In this document: in pieces, positions 7,494 to 14,479 of the stretch
Layout of the letters: the number at the start of each line of letters is the position of its first letter
How positions within the stretch are numbered: the stretch's first letter is position 1
From: CAZKTO01 sp964555685
Lineage (GTDB): Bacteria; Chloroflexota; Dehalococcoidia; SHYB01
Length of the DNA: 17,783 nt
NCBI GenBank assembly: GCA_964555685.1
Contig: CAZKTO010000065.1
Coordinates: forward strand, 1-17,783
Direction: 5' to 3'
Notes under the pieces: model-generated
The model's input: only the letters and a program-made list of their open reading frames with translations
Told to the model about the DNA's origin: nothing
Database searches by the model: none
Made by a program: the position numbers and the translations under genes

Positions 7494-8750
7494 CTACCCG
7501 ACCTTGCGCGTTGCCGAGCCCCCCGTGGGCAATGTGAAGTAGAAGGCACTGCCCCGGCCAACCTTGCTCTCGACCCAAATCCGTCCGCCATGGGCCTCGA
7601 CAATCCCTTTAGCGATGCTGAGGCCCAAGCCCGCGCCCCCAGAGCGACGGGACCGCGACCGGTCAGGCCTGTAGGTTCGCTCGAACAGGAGTGGTATATC
7701 CTGCTCCGGTATCCCCTCACCGGTGTCGCTAACCTCAACCTTCACCTCGTTCCCGGCTTCCGAGGTACGTATCCAAATGGTGCCGTCAGGCGGAGTGTGG
7801 CGGATGGCGTTCTGGACCAGGTTGTAGAGCACCCGCTGCACGCGCCGCGGGTCCATGATCACCGGCGGCAGCGTAGAATCAATTGAGCCCTGCAACCTCA
7901 GCCGACCGGCCGCCGCTTGAGGCGCCATCCCATCGAGCGTTCCTGCAATCACCTCGCCCAGGGACGCCTCCTCCACATGCAGTTGCAACTGGCCGGCATC
8001 CATTTGCGATAGCTCAAAGAAGTCGTCCACCAGTTGCCCCAAGCGCTCGACCTCGGACTGGGTCGTGCGCAGATAACGCCGCATCGTCTCTGGGTCGCTG
8101 ACAACGCCGTCGTTCATGCTCTCGACCATCACACGGATCGATGCTAGGGGCGTCCGCAAGTCGTGGGAGACCGCGGTTACCAAGTCTTTGCGCGCCTGCT
8201 CCAACTCCCGTTGCTTCGCGAAACTGGTTTCGAGCCGCTGGGCCATCGAATTGAACGCCGCGGCAAGCTCGCCCACCTCGTCGTTGACCAAAACCACCAC
8301 GCGGGTGTCGAGCCTCCCCTCGCTCATTCGTTTAGCCGCCTGCACCAGGCTCCGCAGGGACCTTGTCGTGGACTCGGAGAAGGCCAGCGCCACAAAAAAC
8401 GCCATGCCGAGAGCGAACGTCAGAAATCCTGCCAATAGCGCCAGATCGTGCGTCGAGAGAAACATCAACAACGCGACGAAGCCCACATTGGCTAGGCCGA
8501 GGAGCGCCGTTAAGACCGCTACCATCGTCATCTTGGCGCGCAGGGACCGAAATGATCGAGGCAGGCCGAAATGCTGGCCGGCGATGCCCAGGCCGACCGT
8601 GAACCCGCCGGATACCAGCAAGAACGCGGCCATGGCGATCAGGTCAGAAGCAGGTGGGTCAAGTAGCGCTACCGTAATACCCAACACCACCCCGGTAAGC
8701 CCCAAGAGCGTCACGAACGCCAGTCCGAGATTCCCCCAGCGCCACATCAT
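7494..8750 (-). CDS. Sensor histidine kinase (4-TM, HAMP, HisKA, HATPase)
   Basis: Inner-membrane kinase of a two-component system. With the start at ATG 8750 (418 residues) there are four hydrophobic segments before about residue 128 and almost no extracytoplasmic loop, so the signal is probably sensed in or near the membrane. HAMP-like sequence (about 130-185, with DEVGELAAAFNSMAQRL) leads to HisKA with the phosphorylated His in AVSHDLRTPLASI (H196). The ATPase domain has the N-box YNLVQNAIRH, G1 DTGEGIP, the F-box LFERTYRP and G2 GAGLGLSIAKG, all intact. The start codon overlaps the stop of the response regulator gene as ATGA, indicating translational coupling; a start 12 codons earlier is possible but less likely. 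It is followed by the CopC-cupredoxin lipoprotein, so copper or redox state is a plausible but unproven stimulus. Confidence 0.93.
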   Translation of the reverse strand: MMWRWGNLGLAFVTLLGLTGVVLGITVALLDPPASDLIAMAAFLLVSGGFTVGLGIAGQHFGLPRSFRSLRAKMTMVAVLTALLGLANVGFVALLMFLSTHDLALLAGFLTFALGMAFFVALAFSESTTRSLRSLVQAAKRMSEGRLDTRVVVLVNDEVGELAAAFNSMAQRLETSFAKQRELEQARKDLVTAVSHDLRTPLASIRVMVESMNDGVVSDPETMRRYLRTTQSEVERLGQLVDDFFELSQMDAGQLQLHVEEASLGEVIAGTLDGMAPQAAAGRLRLQGSIDSTLPPVIMDPRRVQRVLYNLVQNAIRHTPPDGTIWIRTSEAGNEVKVEVSDTGEGIPEQDIPLLFERTYRPDRSRSRRSGGAGLGLSIAKGIVEAHGGRIWVESKVGRGSAFYFTLPTGGSATRKVG

Positions 8751-9442
8751 GACCCCCTCACCTCGAACTTGTACCCAACGCCCCATACCGTTTTGATATG
8801 GCGGGGCCGCACTGGGTCAGCCTCCACTTTTTCCCTCAGCCGCCGCACGTGGACAGTGACTGTGCTGTGGTCTCCGGCGTAGGTGTAGTCCCACACCTTG
8901 TCCATCAGGTCGTCGCGGGTGAACACCTGGCCTGGGTTGGATGCCAGGAACCAGAGCAGATCGAACTCTTTGGCGGTGAGGTGGACCTCCTTGTCGCCTA
9001 CCCTCACATCTCTGGTCTGTGGATTGATCGTCAGGCTTCCACATCGCACCAGGCCACCAGGCGCCGCAACGGGTCCCGCTGCAGTCCTGCGCAACACCGT
9101 CTTCACCCTGGCAGCCAACTCCCGGGGGCTGAACGGCTTGACCATGTAATCGTCAGCGCCCAGCTCTAACCCCACGATGCGATCGGTCTCCTCTGCTTTA
9201 GCCGTCAGCATGATGATCGGCACCCGGCTGTCCTGGCGAATACGGCGGCAGACCTCAAGCCCATCCATTACTGGAAGCATCAAGTCCAGCACGATCAGGT
9301 TCGGCGACCACTCCTGAGCCAGGCGCAGGCCCTCGGCACCGTCGGCCGCGCAGGCCACGTCGTAGCCCTCCTTGCGGAGGTACCGCTCCACAACCTCGGT
9401 CACCATCGGCTCGTCGTCAACCACTAAGACCCGTACGCCCAT
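8747..9442 (-). CDS. OmpR/PhoB-family response regulator
   Basis: DNA-binding regulator of 231 residues paired with the histidine kinase. The receiver domain has the acidic pocket DDE near residue 9, phospho-acceptor D53 (VLDLMLP), T80 and K102 (VKPF). The C-terminal winged helix (about 130-230) has LTAKEFDLLWFLASNPGQVFTR, the HSTVTVHVRRLREKVE recognition region and the typical end TVWGVGYKFE. GGAG lies just before ATG 9442. Proteins of this class bind direct repeats at about 11-bp period; such a repeat lies upstream of the neighbouring RskA-like lipoprotein gene. Without a specificity clue in the sequence I give no gene name. Confidence 0.94.
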   Translation of the reverse strand: MGVRVLVVDDEPMVTEVVERYLRKEGYDVACAADGAEGLRLAQEWSPNLIVLDLMLPVMDGLEVCRRIRQDSRVPIIMLTAKAEETDRIVGLELGADDYMVKPFSPRELAARVKTVLRRTAAGPVAAPGGLVRCGSLTINPQTRDVRVGDKEVHLTAKEFDLLWFLASNPGQVFTRDDLMDKVWDYTYAGDHSTVTVHVRRLREKVEADPVRPRHIKTVWGVGYKFEVRGS

Positions 9443-9488
9443 CGCTCCATCCTAACGGCTTGATTCTGAAGTTTCGCCCGTGCGCCCT

Positions 9489-9494
9489 ATTATA
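9489..9494 (-). promoter_or_regulatory. Putative -10 box of the two-component operon
   Basis: The minus strand reads TATAAT 46 bp before the response regulator start. The bases 17-18 bp upstream do not resemble TTGACA, so the promoter may depend on an activator. Confidence 0.45.
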
Positions 9495-9551
9495 TAAGTG
9501 CACTCTTTCTCTAGCACCTGGCCCAGAACTTAAGAAAAACCGAGAAAATCT

Positions 9552-9588
9552 AGCCCGGACCGACCGCCCTGCGGCGTCGGTCCGGGCT
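9552..9588 (-). terminator. Strong intrinsic terminator after the RskA-like lipoprotein gene
   Basis: AGCCCGGACCGAC and GTCGGTCCGGGCT form a perfect 13-bp stem around an 11-nt loop. On the minus strand it is followed by AGATTTTCTCGGTTTTTC, a T-rich tail. It ends the 9612-10526 transcript before the two-component operon promoter. Confidence 0.8.
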
Positions 9589-9611
9589 GATGCTGAAGTT
9601 TTCAGCGGTAG

Positions 9612-10526
9612 CTACTTCTTGATCGTGGCGGTCCCTGTCGGGAAGCCCCCAGCTTTGTTGCCGAGCTCGTAGGTGAAGTGATCCTTAGCGTCGCTAGAAA
9701 TAGGCCCGACAAGCGGCTTGAGGGTAAAGGGCGCCGGCGAGTCATCGGGGTCCGCCTCGATGGAAATAACCGCCGTGCCACCGCGGATGTCGGCGGGGAA
9801 GGTGAGGCCAGCAGGGGCGTTGCGCAGAAAGTCCTCGCCTGGGAAGGGCGGCGCGGACTGCGGTCCGCTGTAGGGAGCCGCGAGGTCCGGGGCTGCGGGA
9901 TTGGTAAACCTTCCGGTGGTGACCGGCTTACCGTTAATCACTGTCCAACCTTCGTACGCCCACCCGGCGGGCAGCGTCGGAAGGCGGAGACCTTGGGTGG
10001 GCCCGCCGGACGTGAGGTCCAGGAACCAGATGCCGCTTGTCTCGTTCGTCCCGCCGCCGTCGGTCGGCGTAGCCAGGATGTACTTGCCGGAGGCGTTGGC
10101 GAAGGAGTCGCCCAGAGCTAGTTTGTGACCAACGGTCAGGTTGGCCGAGCGGCCTGACACGTCGCCCGCCATAGGATGCGTGGCCGTTGGGACCGTGTCC
10201 CTATCACCCGCGGGCTCGATGGTGATGACGATGGCCGAGGCGTCCTTCAGGTCGCGGCCCGTCTTGAACTCGCCCTTCTTGATGACCTTTCCGCTCAAAT
10301 CAACCACAGCCCCGCTGGAGTCTACATTGAACTTCCCCGTCGTCACCGGCTTGCCGTTGATCAGGGCCCAGCCTTCATAATGGTAGCCGTTGGCCAGGGG
10401 TTCGACCCCCTTGAAGCTCAGGACCAATGTTTTCTCACCGCCATCGCCGCCCCCACATGCGGCCACCACTAATGCGACGACCGACGCCGCGGCGAAAAGA
10501 CCAAGTACTCTCCATCTCCGAAGCAT
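9612..10526 (-). CDS. Lipoprotein with duplicated RskA-like (anti-sigma-K C-terminal) domain
   Basis: A 304-residue exported lipoprotein. Hydrophobic residues 8-22 lead to the lipobox VVAAC (C24). Two related units follow. Unit 1 has GYHYEGWALINGKPVTTGKF (about 47-66) and SAIVITIEPAGDRDTVPT; unit 2 has GWAYEGWTVINGKPVTTGRF (about 188-207) and TAVISIEADPDDSPAP. The pattern Y-E-x-W-x-I-x-G-x-P-V-x-x-G-x-F followed by I-E-P and P-T is that of the extracytoplasmic domain of anti-sigma-K factors (RskA). Here there is no transmembrane segment after the signal peptide, no cytoplasmic anti-sigma domain and no neighbouring sigma factor, so a binding or sensing role outside the membrane is more likely. 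AAAGGGG lies upstream of ATG 10526. A terminator follows and a candidate regulator-bound promoter precedes it. Confidence 0.8.
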   Translation of the reverse strand: MLRRWRVLGLFAAASVVALVVAACGGGDGGEKTLVLSFKGVEPLANGYHYEGWALINGKPVTTGKFNVDSSGAVVDLSGKVIKKGEFKTGRDLKDASAIVITIEPAGDRDTVPTATHPMAGDVSGRSANLTVGHKLALGDSFANASGKYILATPTDGGGTNETSGIWFLDLTSGGPTQGLRLPTLPAGWAYEGWTVINGKPVTTGRFTNPAAPDLAAPYSGPQSAPPFPGEDFLRNAPAGLTFPADIRGGTAVISIEADPDDSPAPFTLKPLVGPISSDAKDHFTYELGNKAGGFPTGTATIKK

Positions 10527-10588
10527 AAAGAGACCCCTTTCTAGTGTTTGCTGTAGCAGTTGCCGCTAAAACAGCCCTGCGCCTACCC

Positions 10589-10621
10589 AGTCTAGGGGCG
10601 AATCCTTACGAGACCCTTACG
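10589..10621 (-). promoter_or_regulatory. Promoter with tandem 7-bp direct repeat, OmpR/PhoB-type site
   Basis: On the minus strand CGTAAGG occurs twice (10621-10615 and 10610-10604), exactly 11 bp apart, followed nine bases later by TAGACT (10594-10589), a usable -10. The repeats cover where the -35 should be, as in PhoB-type activated promoters. The adjacent response regulator is the obvious candidate. Confidence 0.5.
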
Positions 10622-10766
10622 CAGGTGAACGTTCTATGACAAAAACGCCCAATTCGCCCACGGTAGCAGAGAGCGCGAGTGAGGACATCCACGAGACGGC
10701 GGTTAGAATTGGGTAGCCCTGTCGCGCTCCCCGGCGTTTTACCACCGCCCGCGCCGAGAGCCTTCT

Positions 10767-10815
10767 TTCGGTTGTCCCGAGAACCCCCGATGACCATCGG
10801 GGGTTCTCTACTTTC
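10767..10815 (+). terminator. Terminator-like hairpin, part of a repeat seen again at the window end
   Basis: GAGAACCCCCGAT and ATCGGGGGTTCTC form a perfect 13-bp stem with loop GACC (10779-10808), followed on the plus strand by TACTTT. The 5' flank TTCGGTTGTCC recurs at 17738. No plus-strand gene lies directly upstream, so it may be a repeat or an insulating terminator. Confidence 0.5.
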
Positions 10816-10839
10816 GTAGAAATGGGAGAATCATAAAGA

Positions 10840-10859
10840 CCCGGGCCGCGCGGCCCGGG
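10840..10859. repeat. 20-bp perfect GC palindrome
   Basis: The 20 bases from 10840 read CCCGGGCCGC and its exact reverse complement. They lie five bases before a TTGACA -35 box. This may be a protein-binding site or a terminator stem isolating the downstream promoters. Confidence 0.5.
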
Positions 10860-10863
10860 GGGA

Positions 10864-10893
10864 TTGACATTGGGGGGGCGCACCGGTTACTAT
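10864..10893 (+). promoter_or_regulatory. Upstream plus-strand promoter P1
   Basis: TTGACA (10864-10869), an 18-bp spacer with seven consecutive Gs, then TACTAT (10888-10893). The -35 is perfect. It points toward the zinc-ribbon gene about 195 bp downstream, and the TTGAAC repeats begin immediately after the -10. Confidence 0.45.
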
Positions 10894-10919
10894 TTGAACA
10901 AGTTTTGAACTTAGTTCAA
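10894..10919. promoter_or_regulatory. TTGAAC operator-like array
   Basis: TTGAAC occurs at 10894-10899 and 10905-10910 (11-bp period), and GTTCAA at 10914-10919 completes a perfect 15-bp palindrome TTGAAC-TTA-GTTCAA. It lies between two promoters, where a bound repressor would cover the start of P1 transcription and the upstream side of P2. The regulator is unknown. Confidence 0.5.
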
Positions 10920-10950
10920 GTAAGAGCATAGCAGTTACCGACTAAGTGGA

Positions 10951-10979
10951 TTGACATAGTCAATTACATCTGCTACCAT
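10951..10979 (+). promoter_or_regulatory. Promoter P2 with extended -10
   Basis: TTGACA (10951-10956), a 17-bp spacer ending in TGC, and TACCAT (10974-10979) form a strong extended -10 promoter about 110 bp before the zinc-ribbon gene. Confidence 0.65.
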
Positions 10980-11088
10980 CTCCCACCGTTGGCCTGTAAC
11001 CAAGGGCATGCGTCCGGCATCAAAAGAGGCGCAGGACCCACAGAGGGGCCAACGAAGGAGAGGGGCGCCGGTGAAGGAGAGGCGTGCG

Positions 11089-11292
11089 ATGTTGTACCTG
11101 AAGAGCTGCCCCAAGTGCCACGGTGACATGTACCTGGAGAAGGACAACTACGGCGCTTTTCGCCAGTGCTTGCAGTGCGGCCTGATCCGGGACATGGACG
11201 TGCCCGCGGCCTTGACGGCTCAGGCGGCCCTCGCCGTGCCCGATGAGGCGCACCGGCGCGGGCGGAAGCGCAAGACCGCCGTCGCGGCCTAA
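11089..11292 (+). CDS. Small zinc-ribbon protein
   Basis: A 67-residue protein with two Cys pairs, CPKC (7-10) and CLQC about 17 residues later, arranged as a rubredoxin-like or zinc-ribbon knuckle, and a very basic tail (RRGRKRKTAVAA). It is probably cytoplasmic and may bind nucleic acid or protein; the function is unknown. I choose ATG 11089 with AAGGAG about nine bases upstream. A GTG at 11071 with its own AAGGAG would add six residues and cannot be excluded. Two good promoters and an operator-like array lie upstream, heavier control than usual for so small a gene. The mgtE-like gene begins 56 bp downstream and may be cotranscribed. Confidence 0.75.
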   Translation: MLYLKSCPKCHGDMYLEKDNYGAFRQCLQCGLIRDMDVPAALTAQAALAVPDEAHRRGRKRKTAVAA

Positions 11293-11348
11293 CCCAACGA
11301 TAGCCTCTACCCGGTCTTGTCTTAGGGGCCGGGGGGAGTCGTGCCGCC

Positions 11349-12845
11349 GTGGCTACGCGCCCCTTCCCTTGGCTCGGGCCCGGCCACCCGCAGCGCACCC
11401 AGGAGCGGACGGCGTCTCCCGCCTCCGCTCCTTCTGTTCTCGGGGGCTCCGAGGCGGTCGCCGAGCCCACTCCGTCCGCCACCCAGGCCGCGGCCCCCCG
11501 CGAGGTGGTGGCCCGGCCGCCGACGCACCATGAGGTCGTCCGGTCCTTCCTGGAGCAAGGCCGGGCGGATGAGGCGGCCCAGGTCCTGTCCGTGCTCCAC
11601 GTGGCGGACGCGGCCCGGCTGGTGGCCCGTCTGGAGCCGGAGCGGGCCGCCCCGCTGGTGGCGAGCCTGCCACCCGTCACCGCCGCCCGCATCCTGGAAC
11701 GGCTCGACTCGCGGGACGCCATCGCCATCGCCCTGGGCCTCCCCATCGCCGCGCGCGCCGCCGTCCTCGATCAGGCCAGTCCCGACGTGGCCGCCGACGT
11801 GCTGCGGGGACTTTCGCCCGAGGAGCGGCAGCGGAGCATCTCGATCATGGCGCGGGCGCGGGACGTGGCGCCCCTGCTGCGCTACGAGGACGAGAGCGCC
11901 GGCGGCCTCATGGTGCCGGACTTCGCCACCCTGCGGGAGTGGATGACGGCCGAGGAGGCCATCTTCCACCTGCGGGGCTCCACACCGCCGGCCTCCTCCT
12001 CCAACTATCTCTTCGTCCTGGACCGGCGGAACGCCCTCACCGGCGTCGTGAACCTGCGCGATCTGGTCATAGCGAAGGGCGAGACCCAGGTCCGGGAGCT
12101 CATGAACCGGAACGTCATCACGGTCACGCCCGGCACGGACCAGGAGGAGTGCGCGCGCCTGATGGCCCGGTACGACCTGGCCCAGCTCCCGGTGGCCAAC
12201 GAGCGGGGCCAGGTGCTGGGGGTCATCCTGGCCGAGGATATGATCGACGTGGTCCAGGCCCAGGCGGACGAGGATATGCTGCGCCTGGCCGGCATCGGCA
12301 GCGACGCCGCCCGGATCCTGGGCCCGTTCCGCCGCGCCTTTCGGACGCGCCTGCCGTGGCTGCTCGTGAACCTGGGGACGGTGGTCATGACGGCGGCGGT
12401 CATCAGCGTCTTCGAGGCGACCATCGCCAGGGCGGCCTTCCTCGCCGTCTTGCTGCCCATGGTGTCGGGCCAGGGCGCGATCGCCGGCACCCAGACCCTC
12501 ACCCTCATCACTCGGGGTCTGGCCCTGGGCGAGCTGACCCTGGTGAACGCGGCGAAGGCGCTGCGGCGGGAGGTGGTGCTGGGCCTGGCTAACGGCGTCG
12601 TCTTTGGGCTCATCGCGGGCGGCCTGGCTTGGGCGTGGAAGGGCGATGGCACCCTGGGCGTCGTCGTTGGCCTGGCCATGGTGCTGAACATGGTCATCGC
12701 CGGGCTCTTTGGGGCCATCATTCCGCTGGCGCTGAAGGCGCTGCGCCAGGACCCGGCGCTGGGCTCGGCCGTGATCCTGACGACGGTCACGGACGTGGCG
12801 GCGTTCCTGTCGGTGCTGGGCCTGGCCGCCTGGTGGGTGGCGTAG
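11349..12845 (+). CDS. mgtE: MgtE-family magnesium transporter
   Basis: Inner-membrane magnesium channel/transporter of 498 residues. After a low-complexity Ala/Pro-rich stretch (1-55) comes the MgtE N domain (about 58-170, helical repeats such as ARLVARLEPERAAPLVASLP), then a linker with EDESAGGLMVPDFATLREWMTAEEA, two CBS domains (about 190-315, including VRELMNRNVITVTPG), and five predicted membrane helices (about 335-498) with the conserved TTVTDVAAFLSVLGLA in the last. The start is uncertain: GTG 11349 has GGGGGGAG about ten bases upstream, and a shorter protein starting nearer the N domain is possible. In known members the CBS and N domains close the pore when magnesium is high. No M-box riboswitch fits in the short leader. 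Confidence 0.9.
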   Translation: MATRPFPWLGPGHPQRTQERTASPASAPSVLGGSEAVAEPTPSATQAAAPREVVARPPTHHEVVRSFLEQGRADEAAQVLSVLHVADAARLVARLEPERAAPLVASLPPVTAARILERLDSRDAIAIALGLPIAARAAVLDQASPDVAADVLRGLSPEERQRSISIMARARDVAPLLRYEDESAGGLMVPDFATLREWMTAEEAIFHLRGSTPPASSSNYLFVLDRRNALTGVVNLRDLVIAKGETQVRELMNRNVITVTPGTDQEECARLMARYDLAQLPVANERGQVLGVILAEDMIDVVQAQADEDMLRLAGIGSDAARILGPFRRAFRTRLPWLLVNLGTVVMTAAVISVFEATIARAAFLAVLLPMVSGQGAIAGTQTLTLITRGLALGELTLVNAAKALRREVVLGLANGVVFGLIAGGLAWAWKGDGTLGVVVGLAMVLNMVIAGLFGAIIPLALKALRQDPALGSAVILTTVTDVAAFLSVLGLAAWWVA

Positions 12846-13090
12846 GCCTGAGGTCTTTCGAACATGCTGGGGATCTTCCCGCACGAGAAGGACTCCAGGC
12901 CCCTTCTCTGATCTGACTGCATCCGCGGCGCGTGCCCGTGGCGTACCATAGAGGGGCGGGCCGCCACCTGAACGCGGCGTATCCCCCAACCCGTGGAGCA
13001 TGGGCGAAACGTTCCGCGGCGGCGAGACATCCAACGAAGGAGCGCCGGTCCCGCGCGGCCGAGGGAGCGGTCCGACTCCAGACAGACGCC

Positions 13091-13885
13091 ATGACGATCG
13101 AGGGGCTCACGGCGGTATCGGTATTCGTCGCCTTCGCGGGCGGCGTCGTCTCCTTTGTCTCGCCGTGCGTCCTGCCGCTGGTGCCCGTCTACCTGGGCCA
13201 CCTCTCGGGCGCCTCCGTCCGCGAGGGCCGCATCGAGAGCGACCGGACGACCTTCTTCCACTCGCTGGGGTTCGTCATCGGCTTCTCGCTGGTCTTTGTC
13301 GTCCTGGGCGCGACGGTGGGGCTCCTGGGAGGCACAGCCGGCGGCCACGGCGACACCGTCGCGCGAGGGGCCGGGGTCCTGCTCATGCTCTTCGGCACCT
13401 ACACGGCGGGGCTCTTTCGTCTGCCGGTGCTGCGCTTGGCGCTGGCCCCGGCCGCGGGGGTACTGGACCGCGTCTACTACCAGGAGCGGCGCTTTCACGC
13501 CGGGGGCGCCGCGCCTTCGTACTGGCGGTCGTTCGGCGTGGGCGGCGCCTTCGCCGTGGGCTGGACGCCCTGCATCACGCCCGTCCTGGGTGCGATCCTC
13601 ACGCTGGCGTTCAACAACGCCGATGGCGGCGCGGACGCCTGGTCCGCTGCGGGACAGGCGGCGGCGCTGCTCTCGTTCTATGCCGCGGGCCTCAGCGTCC
13701 CCTTCCTCGTGGCGGGCCTGGCCCTGGGCCGCGTCACGCCCATGTTCAAGAGGCTCAACCGGTTCATGCCGGCCATTAACGTCGCCAGCGGCCTCCTCTT
13801 GATCGTCGTGGGCGCGCTGGTCTTCCAGAACACCGTCACCAAGCTCAACGAGTACTTCGGCTTCCTGCCGTACGTCGATTTCTAG
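13091..13885 (+). CDS. ccdA: Cytochrome c biogenesis protein CcdA (DsbD-like)
   Basis: A 264-residue inner-membrane thiol transporter. It passes electrons from cytoplasmic thioredoxin across the membrane to an extracytoplasmic thioredoxin-like partner. The two redox cysteines are in conserved settings: C26 in SFVSPCVLPLVP in the first helix and C161 in GWTPCITPVLG. Six hydrophobic segments are visible, and the region 110-150 is a longer loop than in minimal CcdA. ATG 13091 is chosen because the CcdA homology begins just after it, although no strong ribosome-binding site precedes it; the frame is open 53 codons further up without homology. The TlpA-like gene starts 10 bp after its stop, the usual operon partner. 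Confidence 0.93.
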   Translation: MTIEGLTAVSVFVAFAGGVVSFVSPCVLPLVPVYLGHLSGASVREGRIESDRTTFFHSLGFVIGFSLVFVVLGATVGLLGGTAGGHGDTVARGAGVLLMLFGTYTAGLFRLPVLRLALAPAAGVLDRVYYQERRFHAGGAAPSYWRSFGVGGAFAVGWTPCITPVLGAILTLAFNNADGGADAWSAAGQAAALLSFYAAGLSVPFLVAGLALGRVTPMFKRLNRFMPAINVASGLLLIVVGALVFQNTVTKLNEYFGFLPYVDF

Positions 13886-13895
13886 GAGAGGGACG

Positions 13896-14468
13896 ATGCG
13901 GGCGTTCTCGAAGCTGGGGAGTCTGGCCATCGGAGTCGCCGTGGCGGCGCTGGCGGTGGCCGCGTGCGGCGGGGCGCCGGCGCAGGGCGGCGCGCCGGGC
14001 GAGCTGGGTGTGGTGGAGACGCCGGAGGTCAGCGGGTTCAAGGTGGGCGTCCAGACCGGGGCCGTGGCGCGCAACTTCCGGCTGGCCTCGGCCGATGGCT
14101 CGACGCTGACGCTGAGCGACCTGCGGGGCCGGCCGGTGCTCGTGAACTTCTGGGCCACCTGGTGCGCGCCGTGCCGCGCCGAGATGCCCGAGTTCGAGCG
14201 GGTGCACCGCCGCCTGGGCGACCGGCTCCAGGTCCTGGCCGTGAACCAGAACGAGTCGCGCGGCCAGGTCGCCGGCTTCTTCCAGGAGCTGGGCCTGACC
14301 TTCCCGACGGTAATCGACAAGGGGGCGAAGGTCTCGGAGGCGTACCGGCTCTTCGGGCTGCCCGCTACCTATCTGATCGACGAGCGCGGCGTGATCCGGT
14401 CTGTCAAGTTCGGCCCCTTCGCCGATGAGGCGGAGATCGAGAAGAGCCTCAAGACCGTGGGGTTGTAG
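13896..14468 (+). CDS. TlpA/ResA-like thioredoxin-fold lipoprotein
   Basis: A 190-residue membrane-anchored thiol-disulfide oxidoreductase acting outside the cytoplasm. The N-terminal hydrophobic stretch ends in the lipobox AVAAC (C24). The redoxin domain spans about 55-190: ARNFRLASADGSTLTLSDLRG, NFWATWCAPCRAEMPEF with active-site C90 and C93, VNQNES, and the cis-proline region LFGLPATYLID. AGGAG lies upstream of the ATG. Placement 10 bp after ccdA implies it is kept reduced by CcdA, for example to reduce apocytochrome c. No cytochrome genes are in the window, so the client is unknown. It converges with recJ, with only 11 bp between stops and no obvious terminator. Confidence 0.93.
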   Translation: MRAFSKLGSLAIGVAVAALAVAACGGAPAQGGAPGELGVVETPEVSGFKVGVQTGAVARNFRLASADGSTLTLSDLRGRPVLVNFWATWCAPCRAEMPEFERVHRRLGDRLQVLAVNQNESRGQVAGFFQELGLTFPTVIDKGAKVSEAYRLFGLPATYLIDERGVIRSVKFGPFADEAEIEKSLKTVGL

Positions 14469-14479
14469 GAGGCGAGGCG

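Noticed and set aside
10606..10883. Short minus-strand ORFs over the hairpin region
   Set aside because: They are translated through palindromes and regulatory sequence and show no protein-like pattern.
10905..10919. TTGAAC-TTA-GTTCAA as a LexA (SOS) box
   Set aside because: Known GAAC/GTTC SOS boxes have a 4-bp centre, whereas this has 3; the downstream genes are not SOS-like.
11293..11348. Magnesium M-box riboswitch before mgtE
   Set aside because: The leader is only 56 bp, too short for the known riboswitch, and lacks its stems.
12846..13090. Promoter before ccdA (TACCAT at 12944-12949)
   Set aside because: No -35 at proper spacing and the position is far from the start codon; too weak to call.
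11322..14320. Long minus-strand open frames (570 and 771 codons) opposite mgtE, ccdA and the tlpA-like gene
   Set aside because: They are low-complexity, Arg/Gly/His-rich shadows of recognisable plus-strand genes and show no domain similarity.
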